A DNA stretch of 64,000 bases from Silene conica (Eukaryota; Streptophyta; Magnoliopsida; Caryophyllales; Caryophyllaceae): positions 33,629,068-33,693,067 of the forward strand of contig CM055319.2 in assembly GCA_029255685.2 (NCBI GenBank). Reading direction: 5' to 3'. The position numbers and the translations under genes were made by a program. Within the stretch, counting starts at the first letter, position 1. Each line of letters starts with the position of its first letter. Shown one piece after another: positions 35,479 to 47,520 of this stretch. The notes under the pieces were generated by a model. It was not told the origin of the DNA and did not search any database. It saw only the letters and a program-made list of their open reading frames with translations.

Positions 35479-38293
35479 GTTACGTTTACATGTTGTTTTG
35501 GTTATATGTCGGTCAAAACTTTTTCCTTGGTAACCCGAGCTTTACTCTTATCGTACTTTCATCCTTTTTGGATCATTTGGTGTTGTTATCCTTGTTTGAG
35601 GTAATTTCGAGGTTGATCCCCTTGTGGTTTCTTGAGGTATGAAGTTAGAATTGTTTGGCAAGTTGGGATGTTTTAGTATGAAAGAAAAGAGTGTTTATGA
35701 GTTTGGTAACGAGGGAGTTAATTTGAGATTTGAGGTTGTTAAGAAGAAGTTTACTTTGGGATTAGAGGTTGTTGAGATGAACTTGATTTTGGGAATAGTC
35801 GTTGTTAGGATGAAGTATCAGTTGGGATAAGCAGTTGTTAAGTTCTTTATGTGCTTGAGGAATTGTTTATTGAGAATAAAGAGTGAGTGAATGATATGTT
35901 GCATAAGACGTTTAATTGTGGTTTAATAGCTTCACAAGAAGTGAGAGACATAATGAGTGGATTTATCTTATGATATGATGTGAAAATACCGAGGCTTATG
36001 TTCTTAATCGTTATAATTTTTGGATTTTATCTTGTGTTAAGGGAAAAGTTATGCGAGTTATTTATGGATTGAGTTTATAATAATTGAAATGAGTTGAATG
36101 TTATTGTGGAGTTTATATTGAGCACGTTGGGGAATTTTAGAGATTTTGCTCGACTTTAATTGGAATATGATATTTGACGATTGAGAATCGCTAATGATTT
36201 CTAGTGAGTTATGAAATGTTTGATGGTTTATCTGTTGAGGAGATATTTACAGATTGTGCATTTTAAATGATTGAGTGAAAGAGATGAAATGTAATTTATG
36301 GGCTTGTGAGAGGTTAATGTTAAAGAGTTTTAGTGTTGATTTAGTGAACGATCATGTTGACAATGTTTATAATGGATCGAGGTGTTCATCTTTTGAGGGT
36401 ATAAAAATTGCTATGGATTCATTAAGTATGATTGGATGGAGTTCTTGAGAGTGAAAGGACTTGAGAGTTGATCGTCATGAGAGTTAGTGATCTTGAGAGC
36501 TGATAATCTGAGGAATGTAGTTAGTGATGGTAAAGGGGCATTCATATAGATGTTTGTTGGTATTGAGGTATTATGGAGATATGATGAAAGGATGTTTCGA
36601 GATGTTGTGACCTTGAGTGATGATTGTGCGAGAATTGTAAGACCTTGGTTATCGTGCTTTATTTATCTTATCTTGAGGTGTCGTCTTGGCGTTTATAAAT
36701 TTGTTTTGGGAGTCGGCTATTCTTGTCATCCTTGCACGTGTCGACCATACCTCTTCTATTTGAGCCTTTAGACCAAAAGTTTCTTATTTATCTTTGTCGT
36801 CTATCTATTTTATCTATTGATACTCTCTATTTGTTCTTTATTTCAACTTCATTTCATTCTTCTTTGAACTTTTGTAAATATTCTCTTTACATTGATTTCT
36901 CATTGAGCTTATACTTTCGGATAACTATGTTTTCGTTTGCTTTCTGGTGTTGCACGAATATATTTTGTTTTGGTTTACAAATTATTTATTCTTTTATGGT
37001 ACCTTGAAATTATCCGAAATATCATTAGAGCTACTTGTGATCACCTCATGGTGGAAGCTTGAATCCTTTTGGGAGTAATGTTAGATCTTTGAGTTTGATG
37101 TTTGGCTATTGGAGATTGAGAGCATAATAACATTTTTGAATGAGAGTATGAATTTGAATGACATAAAGTTTTGGAGAAAGAGTATTAAAGGTCTTATATG
37201 AGGTTTGAAAGTTTGTGGATGTTATTAGTTTGAAGGACATAGCTTTATACCGTGTTTTGGTGGATTCCTAATGGTAAGATGATACTCATGGATAGTAAAC
37301 TATGATTACGAATTGAGGTTATAAGCTTAGTTTTTATATGAACATGGGTGATAAGTTTTGTAAGGTGATATTGTTACGCTTTGATGGAAATGCGTTGTTG
37401 ATGATAAGTGTTCAAAGATAATAATTTGGGAAATTGCAGGTGTGACTGATGCTTAGGTGGTGAGATTGAGGTTTGAGATTGATGACTTTGGATACTATAT
37501 ATATTGAGAATTATCGAGAGTTTATATTAAAGTTTTTTTGAGGTTAAGAGTTGTGTATGGAAGTAAGCGGTACCAATTTTGAGGAATTTATGGTAGGAAT
37601 AATTTAATGACACTCGTGAATATAAGAGTTTACTTATTTGAAAGAGTTTCTTGACTTTGAGATTATATGTTTGAGGTTTTGGTCAAAGCCATATCTTGTG
37701 GTGACTTGTAACCTATAATTGAAGTGTTTGTTGAAAGTTATTTGGACTTGGAGAAATAGTGATAAGTTTATGAGAAGTCATATATGTTGTTTAATGATGG
37801 TTAATGATGATGGAGAAATGTTCGGACTATGAGGACTAGAAGTTAGATAGTTCATGAGATGAAAGAGTGTGCATTGAAAAATGTTTTACATAATGGTGTT
37901 GAGTGTGCTTTGTGAAAGTGAGACAACCTTTGATGTTATAGTATGTGAGATATAATGGACTTTATGAGCTTTAACCACATGCTTAAAAAAGATGCTTGTG
38001 TGAAATATTGTGGTGTGGTGATAACTAGATCGTATTGAGATAAATGATTATTTTGGGTTTTGATAGTATAAGTTTGATATGTCTTTTGAGGTTGTAGAGT
38101 GTGTGAAGATGATAATAACATTGAGGATGTGAGATAACTCTCTATGATTTGAGTGTTGATAAGGATCAGAGTGCGCAACGATTAGGATTCCGAGATGACT
38201 TTCGTTGATGATCACTTGTAATTCTTACCTTCTTTTAATCTTTTGTTTGAACTTCAAGTTTCGAGGATGAAACTTCTTTTTAGGGGATTGGAT
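35479..38293 (+). other. L2 interior, non-coding, G/T-rich
   Basis: 2.8 kb with dense stops and no recognisable retroelement domain. The plus strand is rich in TTGAG/GATGA words, a clear G+T bias. The last 60 bp (a word like 'tttcgaggatgaaac' and then AGGGGATTGGAT) form the PPT context of the 3' LTR. I found no gene here. Confidence 0.7.
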
Positions 38294-39365
38294 TGTAACA
38301 CCTCGTATTTTATAATAATATTTTATTATAAAAGTATTTTATTTAAATAATTATTTCGAAGTTTATTAATGGATTTCGGAATTGCCTATATTTATAATCT
38401 CCGTCCTATATTTTATTATTTCTCGTTTTGATCTACTTTTGGATGGGTTAAAACGTCCGTGCAATAATTAATTATTTTAATTTAATATTTACTTTTCTAT
38501 TTCAAGTTCTCCTTGCGCATTAGTGTGGCTCAATCAGATTTGTAATCAGATAATCCATTGCATGAGCTAATGGACCAAAAGCCCATTAGTTATTCTCCTT
38601 ATAAATAGAATTTAACCTAGCAAGCAACTAGGTCAATTCCTTGTTTTGTGCGTGAAGGTGTTGCCGCTCGCTTTTCGTCAATTTCTTTCTTTTGCTCTCT
38701 TTTCTCCCTTGACTTCATTGTTGAATATCTTTTATCCCTCCAAACTCATACATAAATTATATTTTCACAATCCTTACTCTTACCTCTACAATAAAATCTA
38801 TTCAAAATATTTTATTGGGAATTATTTGTATGGACCTTTAGACCTACGTTTTAGGTCTCTTGTTTTGTGGGTAAAGAAGAAGATGTCTTTCCCTTTGGCG
38901 TTTTCGAAAGAGTTATTGTTTCGTACAATTTCTATCACAAGTATTTGGGTTTCCGCTTTCGTTAAAGTTCATATTTTGGGTTATTGACACGTGTTGGAGA
39001 CAAGGCTTTGTTGTTCGTATTCTTTATGAAGATTTCCATTAATTGCTAAAAAGGTAACTAGGTGTTTCTCTTTTAATTATGTTTATGCCAATTGATGAAA
39101 TTAATATGATTTAATGATTGTTTGTACGATTAGTACATGTTTGATTATTTATTGTCATGGATTAATTATGTCTCATATATTTATGTATGTTTTATTATCG
39201 TAATTGCGGATTATAATGTGTTGATAAGTCGTTATGGCTGCCGTGTGCGCAAGTAGGGTTCGCGAGGGAAACCCTAGATGGCGGCATGGCTAATGGCCAA
39301 GAGTGTTGCTCAAGGTTATAGTTGAAGTATGTGTAACCTTGAAAATATGATTCAAGGTTATTTCT

Positions 39366-39800
39366 GGAACTAGTACAATCTTGAGTACGACTCAAAGTTA
39401 TAGCTAAAGTTAATATAACATTGGGTTGCGAGCTAAAGTTATAGCTGAAGTTAATATAACTTTGGGTTGCGAGCTAAACTTATAGCTTAAGTTCATATAA
39501 CTTTGGGTTGCGAGTTAAAGTTATAGCTGAAGTTAATATAACTTTGAACTACGAGTTAAAGTTATAGCTGAGACTAACGTAAACCTGAGGTATGACTCAA
39601 GGTTACGGTTAATGCTAGAATAACTTTAGGTTTATGTCAAGGTTTAGCTAAGGCTATTATAACCTCAAGCCATATATGGAAGTTATAGTGGAGGTTAGTA
39701 TAACCTCACGTCCATTACTTATGTTATAGTTAAAGTAACTATAACTTTGGTTGTTTATACTTGGTTTACATGTTAAAGTTCCTATAACCTTGGTTTATCA
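39366..39800 (+). repeat. Degenerate ~45-bp tandem repeats in L2 LTR
   Basis: Eight to nine copies of a unit containing AGTTATAGCTGAAGTTAATA and ACTTTGGGTTGCGAG. Divergence rises to the right. Confidence 0.85.
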
Positions 39801-40194
39801 TAATTCTTTCAAATGTTGAGTTGTGTTAAGTGATTGTATTATATTGTGTTGCATATATCGTTGGATACTTCTGTACATTTGACATTAAGACAGTCTGTTA
39901 TGATGTTCTACTGGTTTGAGTCGTGATGTTATTCACGCATGTTTGTACAGTCAGTTATACTGTGCATTATTGTTTGCTAGTTTGAATAGATTACAGTAGT
40001 ATCAGTTATATACTATTGGAATGAACTAACGCTACCCATTGACGTGGGATTTATTTTGGTCTATGTTCGGGGGTGGCCAGATTCGTCAGTTATACGGTCT
40101 GGGTCCCGAGTGTCGTTCGGTGTACAGTTATTGCATCGAGAGGTCTGGCCAGGTCTTAGGCACATAGGCAGTAGTGATACGCTATACATAGTAT

Positions 40195-40315
40195 CGTGGA
40201 GGCAGTGGTTATACGCTCCACACCGATTGAGGCAGTGGTTATACGCTCCGTCAGCTAGAGGCAGTGGTTATATGCTCTGGCAAGTTAGAGGAAGTGGTTA
40301 TACGCTCTAACGGGC
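40195..40315 (+). repeat. ~30-bp tandem repeats in L2 LTR
   Basis: Four copies of GAGGCAGTGGTTATACGCTC with 9-10 bp variable linkers. Confidence 0.93.
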
Positions 40316-41004
40316 GTTCGCTCTATTCGCTATGCTTTGATGATAGCTTTGTGCCTTCTGTTGCGATGGATTGCGTGTCACCATATCAGCTATGCTTTAT
40401 TTCTAGCATTGTGCCTTACGTTACTATGAGTCGTGAGTTGCTTGCGTTTTAAGTGTTCATGGTCTAGTGTTCGCATATGGTTTAGGTTCGTTGGTTTCAT
40501 CTGTCTGGTGTAGAGAATATCATTGTATGCTAAGTTTGCTTTCATGTCATGTTGTGTTGCATCCTCACATGATCGTCGTAATATGTCTTCAAATGAAGGT
40601 AAGTTTGATTGACTTTCATGAGTGTAGATGATCTCGCATGTTTACTGGTTTTACATTTCAATTGTTATTGATTGTTGGTTACACTCAATTGTTGTAAACA
40701 TGACTAGGAGAGTATCTAGTTACTTCCGACTGATTGTCGACCCCCTTCTTAGGTTGTTCAGGTGGTTGCTGTTAAGTTGATGCTTGCTTGGGGAATGTGC
40801 GAAGCGAGCTTAATAAATTGTTTAGGACTTTTGCTTTAAGTTTTTAAGAACCTTTGAATAATTTATTAGTTTGGTTTTCGATTTGAGTATTGATCCGGAT
40901 TTGGGTAAGGTGTTTCCGCCACCTTAACCCAGTTATCATTGAGTTACACTCTGATATTCATTTATATTATGTTTTTCCTTTATTTTATAATCCGGGTTGT
41001 TACA

Positions 41005-41074
41005 CCTAAGCTGAAGTTGATAACCATCAATGCCATGAAGACCTGTTTGAAGAGAGGTGATGAGATGCTGTTAT
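41005..41074 (+). pseudogene. T1 pol fragment between L2 and S4
   Basis: About 23 codons (KLKLITINAMKTCLKRGDE) of the protease-to-RT linker. The frame is continuous with 62640-62676 on one side (by homology) and with 57247 onward on the other. Confidence 0.8.
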
Positions 41075-41285
41075 TGTAGGTTACACGGTCATACCAACCC
41101 TACCAATTATTTAGTCATACTAATTAAATTTACAAAATTAACTCTTTAATTTATTTAGATCTTATGCATGCTATCAAAAATGAGGAAAAATAAAGAATCG
41201 GATTCTTACAAACGGTCCGAGAAAGCTAAGGATGATCCTCTACGGAGCAACCAAGATAGATTGCCTCCTTTACGATGCATCCAAG

Positions 41286-43107
41286 TGTAATACCACTCAA
41301 ATTTAAAAAAAAATAGTCCTTTTTTTTCTAAATAAAAACTTCGGGACGAAGTTCGTTTAAGCAAGGGAGATTGTAATATTCCAAATATTATATTATTTCA
41401 TTTGACTGGTTTATTTTATTCTTTAATATTTAAACATTTGGTTAATTTATTTGGTAATAGGGTTTAAGTCTTCGCTGTATATATATATACATGATCTATA
41501 CTTTTAATGTCCCTCTACTTCAGCCGCCGTATTCAATCTACTTTTGTCATTCCCTTAACTTGTTTCTTATTCTTGTCTGCCATCTTTGGTATGACATACT
41601 ATTTGCATCATACACATGAAGGTCATCACCATTCAATAACTATATTATGATCCAGCACTATTTGTACTTGCTACGATTCCGTCTGCGAAAATTGTCACTT
41701 TATTATTTTAATCGTACCGTGTCCGCCGCTCCAATTTCTCCAATTCTTATTTGTTGTCCTTGCAGCAATTTTAAATCAATTCGAGGTAACACGATTCTAC
41801 CGATCCTATTATAATTATTATTGTTCGAGGTTGTGTGATTACATGCTAACTGTTACCAGTTTATTAATACCTCTTGTGTTGAATTCTTGTATGAGTTGAA
41901 TTACTATTGATTATTATTGTATACTGATAGCTAATATTTTATATTAGTAATTTAATTTAATTTTATTTTTTTGAGGTGGGAATTTGCTTATTGAAAAGTT
42001 AAGGATTTAATTATGTCAGCTTGTAGTCCTCATTTTGGTCAGGGGAAAGCATTATATTTTGTGGAGATATAGCAATATAAGTTTACAAAGTGGTGGTGTA
42101 GTATAGCATTATGAGCAACAGGCTTCTATTCCATAATAAATCATGTGACAGTACGAGTGTGAGCATGAAGTCGCATGTATCATTATACTGTATGAAGGCA
42201 TTTATTTGGGAGCGACCTCTAAACTTTTGGTTATTCAAGTATTGTGTTTTAATTGTTATATCCTTTGACCTTGACTCGTGGGTGACAAGCTTAGAGGTAA
42301 TTTCTAAGTGTTGAGCAATTCCTTTAATGGAACATTTGACAGTATGACATTGAAATTGAGATGGAAATTGGTTACTGGTATTGAGTTATGAGTTATGGGG
42401 CTTTGAGCCGAGTTATGTTTACGGTCCAGTGTGACCATGGTTATTGAGTTATTTATACTGTTTGAAATCGATATTGAGATGGAAATATTGTTTCGCGGTC
42501 TTATCCGCCAGTTCACTCACCTCTTGTCATGGGCTTAGGGTAGACGATGATAATACGATATTTGGTTACTTTGGAGTAATGAGTGAGACGGAGTAATGAG
42601 TGAGACGGAGTAATGAGTTGAGACTTGGTTAATTATTGGAACAAGGAGTATATTATATTATGGAATTATATTATGGAGTAGGTTTGAGTTTGAGATTAGT
42701 TACCCGGGGAGTGTTTTTATTATTCTCTGTGTTTATTTTTATTTTTACATGTCTGTGTTTCCACGCCATGACCACAACATATTCTGCTTATCTTGAGGTA
42801 TTATCTATTACTCAGCTTTCCGGCTGACGTGTTTCTCCCTTTTGGGCTACTCGTCATGGGGGTAGTTCCTTTCTGTCTTCTGGTTTTATTTCAGGTTACT
42901 TCCGCTGCAATCAAAGGATTTTATTTATTTCAAGTGAAGATTTTATTTTAAGTATTTGTAAAAGTTTTTGATTTCGACTTTGTATTAATTTATTTTTAAG
43001 AGAATTTGTAATAAGAGACTTTGTATATTAATTATAATGTCCCGTATTTCGGCGACTTTTGTATGTAAATATAGGTTTTAAATTAGCCGAAATTATGGGG
43101 TGTTACA
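41286..43107 (+). repeat. LTR-A1, 1822 bp
   Basis: TGTAATACCACTC ... GGGGTGTTACA. A TATA box (TATATATATATAC) lies at 41478-41490. A 17-18 bp word GGAGTAATGAGTGAGAC is present three times near 42571-42615 and fewer times in the other A LTRs. The open frames at 42111-42314 and 42636-42827 recur in all three LTRs and look non-coding. Confidence 0.92.
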
Positions 43108-43270
43108 ATTGGTATCAGAGCGGGTTCTTTCTTGGTTCGGTGTTGAGATCGTCACATCTTAACGCCGTCTGTTTTGACATTTTGAACTTTTCGAAAAAAA
43201 AAAATGAGTTTTTAATTGTTTTGATTTTTGTTAAGTTCGGGGACGAACTTTATTTTTAAGGAGGGTGGAA
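43108..43270 (+). other. Family-A interior 1, 163 bp
   Basis: It opens with a primer site (TTGGTATCAGAGC, 43109-43121) and closes with a PPT (AAGGAGGGTGGAA) directly before LTR-A2. About 120 bp lie between and hold no frame. This is the whole internal domain. Confidence 0.9.
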
Positions 43271-44150
43271 TGTAATACCACTCAAATTTTTTTTAAAAAA
43301 ATAGTGCTTTTTTTTCTAAATAAAAACTTCGGGACGAAGTTCGTTTAAGAAAGGGAGATTGTAATATTCCAAATCTTATATTATTTCATTTGACTGGTTT
43401 ATTTTATTCTTTAATATTTTAACATTTGGTTGATTTATTTGGTAATAGGGTTTAAGTCTTCGCTGTATATATATACATGATCTATACTTTTAATGTCCCT
43501 CTACTTCAGCCGCCGTATTCAATCTACTTTTGTCATTCCCTTAACTTGTTTCTTATTCTTGTCTACCATCTTTGGTATGACATACTATTTGCATCATACA
43601 CATGAAGGTCATCACGATTCAATAACTATATTATGATCCAACAGTATTTGTACTTGCTACGATTCCGTCTGCGAAAATTGTCACTTTATTATTTTAATCG
43701 TACCGTGTCCGCCGCTCCAATTTCTCCAATTCTTATTTGTTGTCCTTGCAGCAATTTTAAATCAATTCGAGGTAACACGATTGTACCGATCCTATTATAA
43801 TTATTATTGTTCGAGGTTATGTGATTACATGCTAACTGTTACCAGTTTATTAATATCTCTTGTGTTGAATTTTTGTATGAGTTGAATTACTATTGATTAT
43901 TATTGTATACTGATAGCTAATATTTTATATTAGTAATTTTATTTTATTTTATTTTTTTGAGGTGGGAATTTGCTTATTGAAAAGTTTGGGATTTAATTAT
44001 GTCAGCTTGTAGTCATCATTTTGGTCAGTGGAAAACATTATATTTTGTGGAGATATAGCAATATAAGTTTACAAAGTGGTGGTGTAGTACAAGATTATGA
44101 GCAACAGGCTTCTATTCCATAATAAATCATGTGAGAGTACGAGTGTGAGC

Positions 44151-45141
44151 TGTGGGGAATAAAGCATGTATTCGCCCTAAACTTGCAGGATTATAATGAA
44201 AATTACAGTTGTGATTATTGTCATAAGATAAATAAAAACATGAAAAAGAATACAACCTTGGGTCCTTGCTTGAATAGGCCTAAGAACAGGAATTAAAGTA
44301 AATTCCCTTCTATAACTTGCACCCAAGACTTTGTTTGAGACGATGCCGCGTGTGCTATAAAGGCTCTCCAATTGCCTTGCAATATGGGGAGAGTTATTGA
44401 GGTTTTAGATGTGAGATCTGAGTTTTGGGAGAAGAATGCTCTCAAAACCCTAATTGTGAGAATTATGATTCAAGAGTTACTGACATAAGCAGAAGGAATC
44501 TCCTTATGTAGCACTTATGGGTGGGTCGGCCGAATTAGGGTAAGAGTGGGCTTTCTCCACTCTTACCTTATTCCTTTGCATGATTCGACCCGTTTTGCTA
44601 AATATTATTTGCGGGATTTTTATTATAAATCGCATACGTGTTATCAGATTTTAATGCAGTCGATGTATTAATAAAGGTCTGATAAAATTACGATATTGTA
44701 TAATTACCCAAATTAATATAACTGTTTATATTAATACGCGAAATTAATATTTAATTAAATATTACTGCTTATATTTAATTTACGAATTAAACATGTAATC
44801 CGTATTAGCTAAAATTATTTAATCCGTATTAAATAATAATCTCAACATCTTATTGACTAATTTAATAGTCAATACCTCTGACTAACTGTTTAGTCGTATC
44901 CGGCATAAATGTGATTGTATTTTCATACCTTCACATCTCTCAAACGTGTCCTATAGGTGTGACGTATAGGGACCAGTTGATCACCGCCATCCGTATGACA
45001 ATAACGTCAAACTTATCTAGCAAGCCAACCGTTATTGATAAACGTGGATCAACTGGTAATAATACTGAAGTATGCCCTTGTGATCCTTAAAGAGATTTAA
45101 TAAGTCATTGTACTTAATTGTCAAGGACACCAGCCCCAACA
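44151..45141 (-). repeat. C2 LTR (3' in element sense)
   Basis: TGTGGGGAATAAAGC ... AGCCCCAACA. A frame at 44177-44371 recurs in the other LTR and is not considered a gene. Confidence 0.95.
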
Positions 45142-46004
45142 ATCTCCCACTTGTCCGTACAAGGGTATGTGCAATGACGTTATCACACTACATGTGGAGG
45201 ACACAAGGCTCCAACAAACTCCCACTTGTCCGTACAAGCGTAGGTGTGATAACCGATTCTCATATCCTTTTAAAATTTCTCCCACTCAATGTAAGACAAT
45301 TTGCAAATCCGCATTCGCAAAGGTCGTATCTCACAAGCGATCTGTATCAAGAGTGGTTTCCCCGACAAGAGAGTAACTTAACTGATAAAACGAATCTGTA
45401 TTCGAGCATGGCCATGCATTTCAGTTACTACTCCTCGAGTGGCCCTGAGAAATGATAAAATCCTGATAAGGGATTGGATATTTCCCTCAACTCGAATCCT
45501 GCCGATATCGCGCAGCATGAAATAACCCAGAAAAAATCCTTTTAGCCCCTGTTACGATGACCGTGGGAAAGAAACCAAAGTTACCCAAAATCTGCCTTAA
45601 TCTCAAGAGACAGTTGAAAGTCAAAAGACTCGACTCTAAGGAACACTATGGAGGTCCTATCCACGACCTGGCACCCAATGTTATAAAACATTTAGGACTC
45701 AATAACGTTGTCACGGGGTGTCCTACGAGATATCCGTATAACTCGCCTTTGTGATTGGTCAGTCATCCGCGTGACTTATGGCTCGTTGAACCCACCATCA
45801 ACCAACGTCACAAAATGATTACCTGAGTTATCAGCTCAAGTGGGTAATCAAGGACTAAAACGATGTAATGTTATTCAATTCACTTTGTGGTGTTCAAAAT
45901 TGGCGTACAATTCCACATGAAAAACAAAACATTATATATCATAACAATGAGGTTGAATAGAGTACACGAGAAAATGAATTATTACATGAATTCATAAAAG
46001 AGTA
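45142..46004 (-). other. C2 3' non-coding region with duplicated PPT context
   Basis: ATCTCCCACTTGTCC next to the LTR is the PPT (purine-rich on the minus strand). The word CTCCCACTTGTCCGTACAAG occurs at 45145 and again near 45219. No gene seen in the remaining ~750 bp. Confidence 0.75.
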
Positions 46005-47520
46005 CTACAACTTAGGAACACATCTAATTCCCATGGAATAAATGTGCCCTTCATGCTTATCACGTGGTAATGCTTTAGTGAGAGGATCAGCTATGTTGTC
46101 ATCCGTAGCGATCTTATCAATGAATATCTTCTTTTACGCGGACTCAGTTGTAGAATCTGCTATAACATTTTAGATAGAACTTTTCCAGCTGACAGCAGCG
46201 GCATTAAGAGTAAAAACGAATCCAGACTGAGATTTCGAGTCATCTCGATCCGTTTGGAAGCTAGCATCTGCGTAACCCGTGGCGCAGAGCGTTGAGTCAC
46301 CTCCATAAGTCAATCCCCAATCTTTAGTCCTCCGTAGGTACTTAAGAATGTTTTTCACGGCCATCCAGTATTGTTCACCTGGATGAGCTTGGAATCGACT
46401 GGTCATACTCAATGCATATGCAACGTCTGGACGTGTGCATATCATGGCATACATGATCGATCCTATTGCTGAAGCATAAGGAATCCGACTCATGCGCTCT
46501 ATCTCTTCCAATGTCTTAGCTTCTTGAGACTTGCTCAAGTGAAGCCCAGTAGTCATATGAAGGAACCCTTTCTTGGAGTTCGTCATGCTGAATCTCTCTA
46601 GAATCTTATCTATATAAGACTTCTGACTGAGAGACAACATCCGTCGCGATCTATCCCTGTAGATACGGATGCCCAAAATTCTTTGTGCCTCTCCTAGATC
46701 TTTCATCTGGAAATGGTTTTTCAACCATGCTTTAACCGAAGAAAGGAGAGGTATGTCATTCCCAATCAAGAGTATGTCGTCGACATACAGTACTAGGAAT
46801 ACAATCTTGCTCCCACTCGACTTGATATAGAGACATGGTTCCTCGACTGATCGAACGAATCCATTCTCTTTTATCACTTGGTCGAAGCGATGATTCCAAC
46901 TCCGCGATGCTTGCTTAAGTCCATAGATGGAACGCTTAAGCTTGCAAACCTTCTTAGGATGTTCTGGATCAATAAAACCCTCGGGTAGTACCATGTACAA
47001 CTCTTCCTCCAAATAACCGTTTAAGAAGGCGGTTTTAACGTCCATTTGCCATATTTCATAGTCATGAAATGCGGCTATCGCTAAGATAATCCGAATGGAA
47101 CGTAGCATGACTACGGGTGCAAAGATCTCATCGTAGTGCAAGCCTGGCACTTGGGTGAAACCTTTAGCAACTAGTCTTGCCTTATGGATGTCTTGTTTAA
47201 CTTCCACGGCATGGTTTATCTTGTAAAGCCATTTGCATTGAAGGGGGCGTACCTTTGCAGGTAGGTCCACAAGATCCCACACGTTGTTCTCATACATGGA
47301 GTCCATCTCGGATTGCATGGCTTCTAGCCATAGCTTTGAGTCAGAACTGGTCATGGCACCTTTATAGGTTGAGGGTTCATTACCCTCTAGGAGTAAGACG
47401 TCATCCATATCATGTTCCTCGACCATACCAATGTATCTGTCCGGAGGAATGGAGACTCTTCCCGACCTCCTAGGTTCCTCAAGAATATCTACCGCAGCCT
47501 CGGTTGAAAGGAACTGTTTC
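46005..47520 (-). pseudogene. C2 reverse transcriptase and truncated RNase H
   Basis: The RT frame (47426-46170 plus upstream linker) has the copia blocks KARLVAKGFTQ, QMDVKTAFLNGYLEEE, LKRSIYGLKQASRSWN and the catalytic YVDDILL. RNase H begins with GYADASFQ and reaches SWKSS, where a TAA (46170-46172) stands for a Lys/Gln-type codon. Past the TTES motif about 80 codons are missing: the frame jumps to the extreme C-terminus (ATDDNIADPLTKAL) and ends at 46005-46007. The RNase H core after its Glu is therefore deleted. A 1-nt frameshift near 47510 separates it from integrase. Confidence 0.92.

Larger units (their letters stand above)
17930..41004 (+). mobile_element. L2: second large non-coding LTR retrotransposon (5' LTR mostly outside the window)
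   Basis: The end of the 5' LTR (17930-18069) is followed directly by a primer site. The 3' LTR is 38294-41004 and its last 140 bp match 17930-18069 almost exactly. The right TSD copy is CCTAA (41005-41009). With nested S2, Athila and S3 removed, the interior is only about 3.4 kb and has no coding domains, so L2 is a second LARD-like element. It inserted into T1 between protease and RT. C1 later inserted into its 5' LTR (TSD ATTAG). Confidence 0.88.
38294..41004 (+). repeat. L2 3' LTR, 2711 bp
   Basis: TGTAACACCTCG ... GGTTGTTACA. The TATA box TATAAATAGA is at about 38600-38609. The first ~750 bp recur at 62677-63421 with a few per cent divergence and a ~20-bp indel near the start. Confidence 0.92.

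Noticed and set aside
38646-38987. A 113-residue open frame conserved in both L2-type LTRs (also 63010-63351)
   Set aside because: It starts at TTG, lies in the LTR leader, has low-complexity Leu/Phe/Ser composition, and is conserved only because the LTR DNA is conserved.
17930-41004. L2 as a captured host gene fragment
   Set aside because: The interior has no exon-like frame or splice pattern; LTRs, primer site and PPT explain the region.
42111-42827. Short frames (63-70 residues) recurring at 52523-53282 and 54549-55256
   Set aside because: They recur because the three A LTRs are copies; stops and lack of domains argue against coding.
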